A DNA stretch of 41,995 bases from the NCBI GenBank assembly GCA_023390785.1, contig JAEWCE010000355.1, forward strand, positions 1 through 41,995, written 5' to 3'. This document shows positions 40,105 to 41,995 of this stretch, in pieces; the stretch's first letter is position 1; every line of letters begins with the position of its first letter. The notes beneath the pieces were generated by a model that worked only from the letters and a program-made list of their open reading frames with translations, was not told the DNA's origin and made no database searches. The DNA comes from Pseudomonadota bacterium. GTDB lineage: Bacteria; Pseudomonadota; Alphaproteobacteria; Rhizobiales; Devosiaceae. A program made the translations under genes and the position numbers.

Positions 40105-40974
40105 CTACCCTTTGACGCCGCCGGCGGTGAGGCCGGAGATGATTTTGCGCTGGAAGATCAGCACCAGCACCACGAGCGGTGCCGTGACCAGCACCGAGGC
40201 GGCCATGATCGTGCCCCACGGGATCTCGTGTTCAGAATTGCCCGAGAACAGGGCGATCGCCACCGGCACGGTGCGCGCCGCATTGCTGGAGGTGAAGGTG
40301 AGCGCGAACAGGTATTCGTTCCACGCGGCGATGAAGGCGAGAAGCCCGGTCGTGACCATCGCCGGCCACAACAACGGCAGGAACACGCGCCAGATGATGA
40401 TCCAGGGCGTGGCGCCATCGACGATCGCCGCCTCCTCGATCTCAACCGGCAGGTCGCGCATGAAGGTGGTCAACACCCACACGGTGAACGGCAGCGAGAA
40501 GATCGTGTAGGAAAAGATCAGCGCCCACAGCGTGTTGAACAGATTGTAAAAGCGGATCAACTCGAACAGGCCGGCCAGCACGGCGATCTGCGGGAACATC
40601 GAGACCGCCAGGATGGTCATCAGCAGCACACCGCGGCCGCGGAAGTTCACCCGGCTCAACGCATAAGAAGCGGTCACGGCGAGCAGCAGCGACAGCAGTA
40701 CCGTCAGCGTCGCAACGATGATCGAATTGGCGAAGTTCTGCAGGAATGCCGCGCTCTGCAGCACGTTGAGATAATTGGCGAAATTGAGCTCGTGCGGCCA
40801 GTAGGTGACGATGAACAGGTTGGTGCCAGATTTGAAGCTCGTCAGGATGGCGTAGTAGAAGGGGAACACCATCACCACGACGATGAACAGTACCAGCAGG
40901 TAGAAGGCCGTCTTCTTGACGAACTTCCACAGATCGAACGAGCTGACGTGCTGCACGGGATCGGCGGTGCTCAT
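40105..40974 (-). CDS. thuG: Carbohydrate ABC transporter permease, MalG type, ThuG-like
   Basis: A 289-residue membrane protein with about six helices. It carries the EAA loop EIEEAAIVDGATPWIIIWRV (about 195-214) that docks to the ATPase. ATG 40974 overlaps the TGA of ThuF (ATGA). The open frame continues upstream but only as a shadow of ThuF. The N-terminal MSTADPVQHVSSFDLWKFV is cytoplasmic. Sugar specificity is inferred from the operon order, not from the sequence. Confidence 0.9.
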   Translation of the reverse strand: MSTADPVQHVSSFDLWKFVKKTAFYLLVLFIVVVMVFPFYYAILTSFKSGTNLFIVTYWPHELNFANYLNVLQSAAFLQNFANSIIVATLTVLLSLLLAVTASYALSRVNFRGRGVLLMTILAVSMFPQIAVLAGLFELIRFYNLFNTLWALIFSYTIFSLPFTVWVLTTFMRDLPVEIEEAAIVDGATPWIIIWRVFLPLLWPAMVTTGLLAFIAAWNEYLFALTFTSSNAARTVPVAIALFSGNSEHEIPWGTIMAASVLVTAPLVVLVLIFQRKIISGLTAGGVKG

Positions 40975-41951
40975 CGCGTGCCTCCGTCGAAGCGCACCTG
41001 CCCGATCCAGATATAGAGGATGGTCATCACCGCGATGATCAGGAACAGCAGCGTCGATTCCGCCGAGCCATAGGCGAATTTGTCGAAGTCGATCAGGTTC
41101 TCGCGGCTGATCACCGACATCGTCTTGGTCTGTGCCGAATTGGGCGTCAGCACGTAGACGAGGTCGAAGATGCGCATGGCATCGAGCAGTCGGAAAATCA
41201 CCGCCACCATCAGCGCCGGCCGGATCAGCGGCAGCGTCACGCGGAAGAACGTCTTGACCGGATGCACACCGTCGATCGCCGCCGCCTCGTAGATGTCGCG
41301 CGGGATCATCTGCAGCGCGGCGAGGATCAACAGCGCCATGAACGGCGTGGTCTTCCAGATGTCGACAATGAGGATGGCGTAGAAGGCCGTGTCGGCCGAA
41401 GCGGTCCAGGCGATCTTGGTGCTGAGGAGCCCAAGATGCATCAGCATGTCGTTGATGATGCCGAACTGGTCGTTGAACATCCAGCCCCACATGCGGGCCG
41501 AAACGATGGTGGGGATGGCCCAGGGGATCAGCACCGCGGCGCGCACGATGCCGCGGCCGGGAAATTCGGCGTTGAGGACCAGCGCTACGACGACGCCGAA
41601 TACCGTCTCGAACGCGACCGACAGCACGGCGAAGCGGATGGTGTTCCACACCGCGTTCCACCACGCGGGATCCACCAGCACACCGGACCAGATGACCCTG
41701 CCGCTCTTCAGCACGGTCCAGTGCAGGTAATTGTTGAACCAGACGAACCTGGCATCCGCCAGGTGCGTCAGCGAGGCATCGGTCAGCGAGAACCAAATGG
41801 TCCGCATCAGCGGCCAGGCCGCGACCACCGCCAGCGCTGCCAGCATCGGCAGCAGGAACCACATGGCGGCGCGGACGCGCTGCCTGACGAGATCGGACTC
41901 GTCGGGACGCCGGGTAGCGTTGGCCTTGGCCGGGATCGCGATGTCGCTCAT
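40971..41951 (-). CDS. thuF: Carbohydrate ABC transporter permease, MalF type, ThuF-like
   Basis: A 326-residue inner-membrane permease with about six helices and the EAA motif DIYEAAAIDGVHPVKTFFRV (about 224-243). It starts MSDIAIPAKANATRRP with a cytoplasmic N-terminus, then LLPMLAALAVVAAWPLM. It lies four bases after the end of a probable binding-protein gene and overlaps ThuG by four bases. Pairs with ThuG as the transport channel. Confidence 0.9.
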   Translation of the reverse strand: MSDIAIPAKANATRRPDESDLVRQRVRAAMWFLLPMLAALAVVAAWPLMRTIWFSLTDASLTHLADARFVWFNNYLHWTVLKSGRVIWSGVLVDPAWWNAVWNTIRFAVLSVAFETVFGVVVALVLNAEFPGRGIVRAAVLIPWAIPTIVSARMWGWMFNDQFGIINDMLMHLGLLSTKIAWTASADTAFYAILIVDIWKTTPFMALLILAALQMIPRDIYEAAAIDGVHPVKTFFRVTLPLIRPALMVAVIFRLLDAMRIFDLVYVLTPNSAQTKTMSVISRENLIDFDKFAYGSAESTLLFLIIAVMTILYIWIGQVRFDGGTR

Positions 41952-41955
41952 GGGG

Positions 41956-41995
41956 TCACTCGATCAAGGGGCGCGGACGGCCGATGGGAGTTGGC
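41956..41995 (-). CDS. Probable C-terminus of an ABC sugar-binding protein (truncated by window edge)
   Basis: On the minus strand the edge sequence reads PTPIGRPRPLIE then TGA at 41958-41956, four bases before the ThuF start codon. Proline/arginine-rich ends of this kind are common on periplasmic sugar-binding proteins, and this is the usual place of ThuE. With only 12 residues visible, identity is inferred from position alone. Confidence 0.35.
   Translation of the reverse strand, partial: PTPIGRPRPLIE

Noticed and set aside
1..41995. tRNA or rRNA genes, CRISPR arrays, insertion sequences, integrases or attachment sites
   Set aside because: No cloverleaf, rRNA block, regularly spaced direct repeats, transposase or integrase motifs were seen. 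Subtle repeats cannot be excluded by eye.

Overview
The window is a gene-dense, GC-rich bacterial chromosome segment. Gene content points to an alphaproteobacterium of the Hyphomicrobiales, perhaps a Devosia-like genus. The pointers are a membrane PuuD-type urate oxidase with a cytochrome c tail, a thuEFGKAB-like sugar operon as known from rhizobia, a topoisomerase IB and an ArsR/SRPBCC pair. The genus is inference. There are no rRNA, tRNA, IS, phage or CRISPR signals, and no gene-free stretch longer than about 300 bases.

Left part (1-7413): a truncated MgtC/SapB membrane protein on the minus strand, an MFS exporter, a CHASE4-like/GGDEF/EAL cyclic-di-GMP enzyme, then a minus-strand pair of a 55-residue membrane protein and DNA topoisomerase IB, and a CocE/NonD-type hydrolase.

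Centre (7414-26719): a nearly complete purine-to-malate pathway. Eleven minus-strand genes, mostly overlapping by a few bases, run uraH-xdhA-xdhB-xdhC-(ABC ATPase, two permeases, BMP-type binding protein)-puuD-guaD-glcB. Divergent from them is a fused allantoinase/OHCU decarboxylase (puuE), and further along the plus strand are allE and allA. Together: guanine to xanthine (GuaD), urate (XdhABC), 5-hydroxyisourate (PuuD), OHCU (UraH), allantoin and allantoate (PuuE fusion), then ureidoglycine to ureidoglycolate (AllE), glyoxylate plus urea (AllA), and malate (GlcB). The allantoate-hydrolysing step is not encoded here. A GST, a small acidic protein and an ArsR/SRPBCC pair with a clear palindromic operator lie inside this block.

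Right of that (26784-33170): a periplasmic YbaY-META protein coupled to a nucleoside deaminase, a RibD/DHFR-like reductase, and a compact cassette of an acyl-AMP ligase, a free-standing carrier protein and a condensation/Pap-type acyltransferase. This cassette looks like a small stand-alone biosynthetic system with no obvious named product. It is followed on the opposite strand by very small membrane or secreted peptides.

Right end (33262-41995): a Tat-exported, lipidated sulfite-oxidase-family molybdoenzyme with its cytochrome b partner, a ThuA-like protein, a SAM methyltransferase, a YeaQ/YmgE membrane protein, and a thu-like operon read leftward (end of a binding protein, permeases F and G, ATPase K, ThuA, ThuB) with a LacI-type palindrome upstream of thuA.
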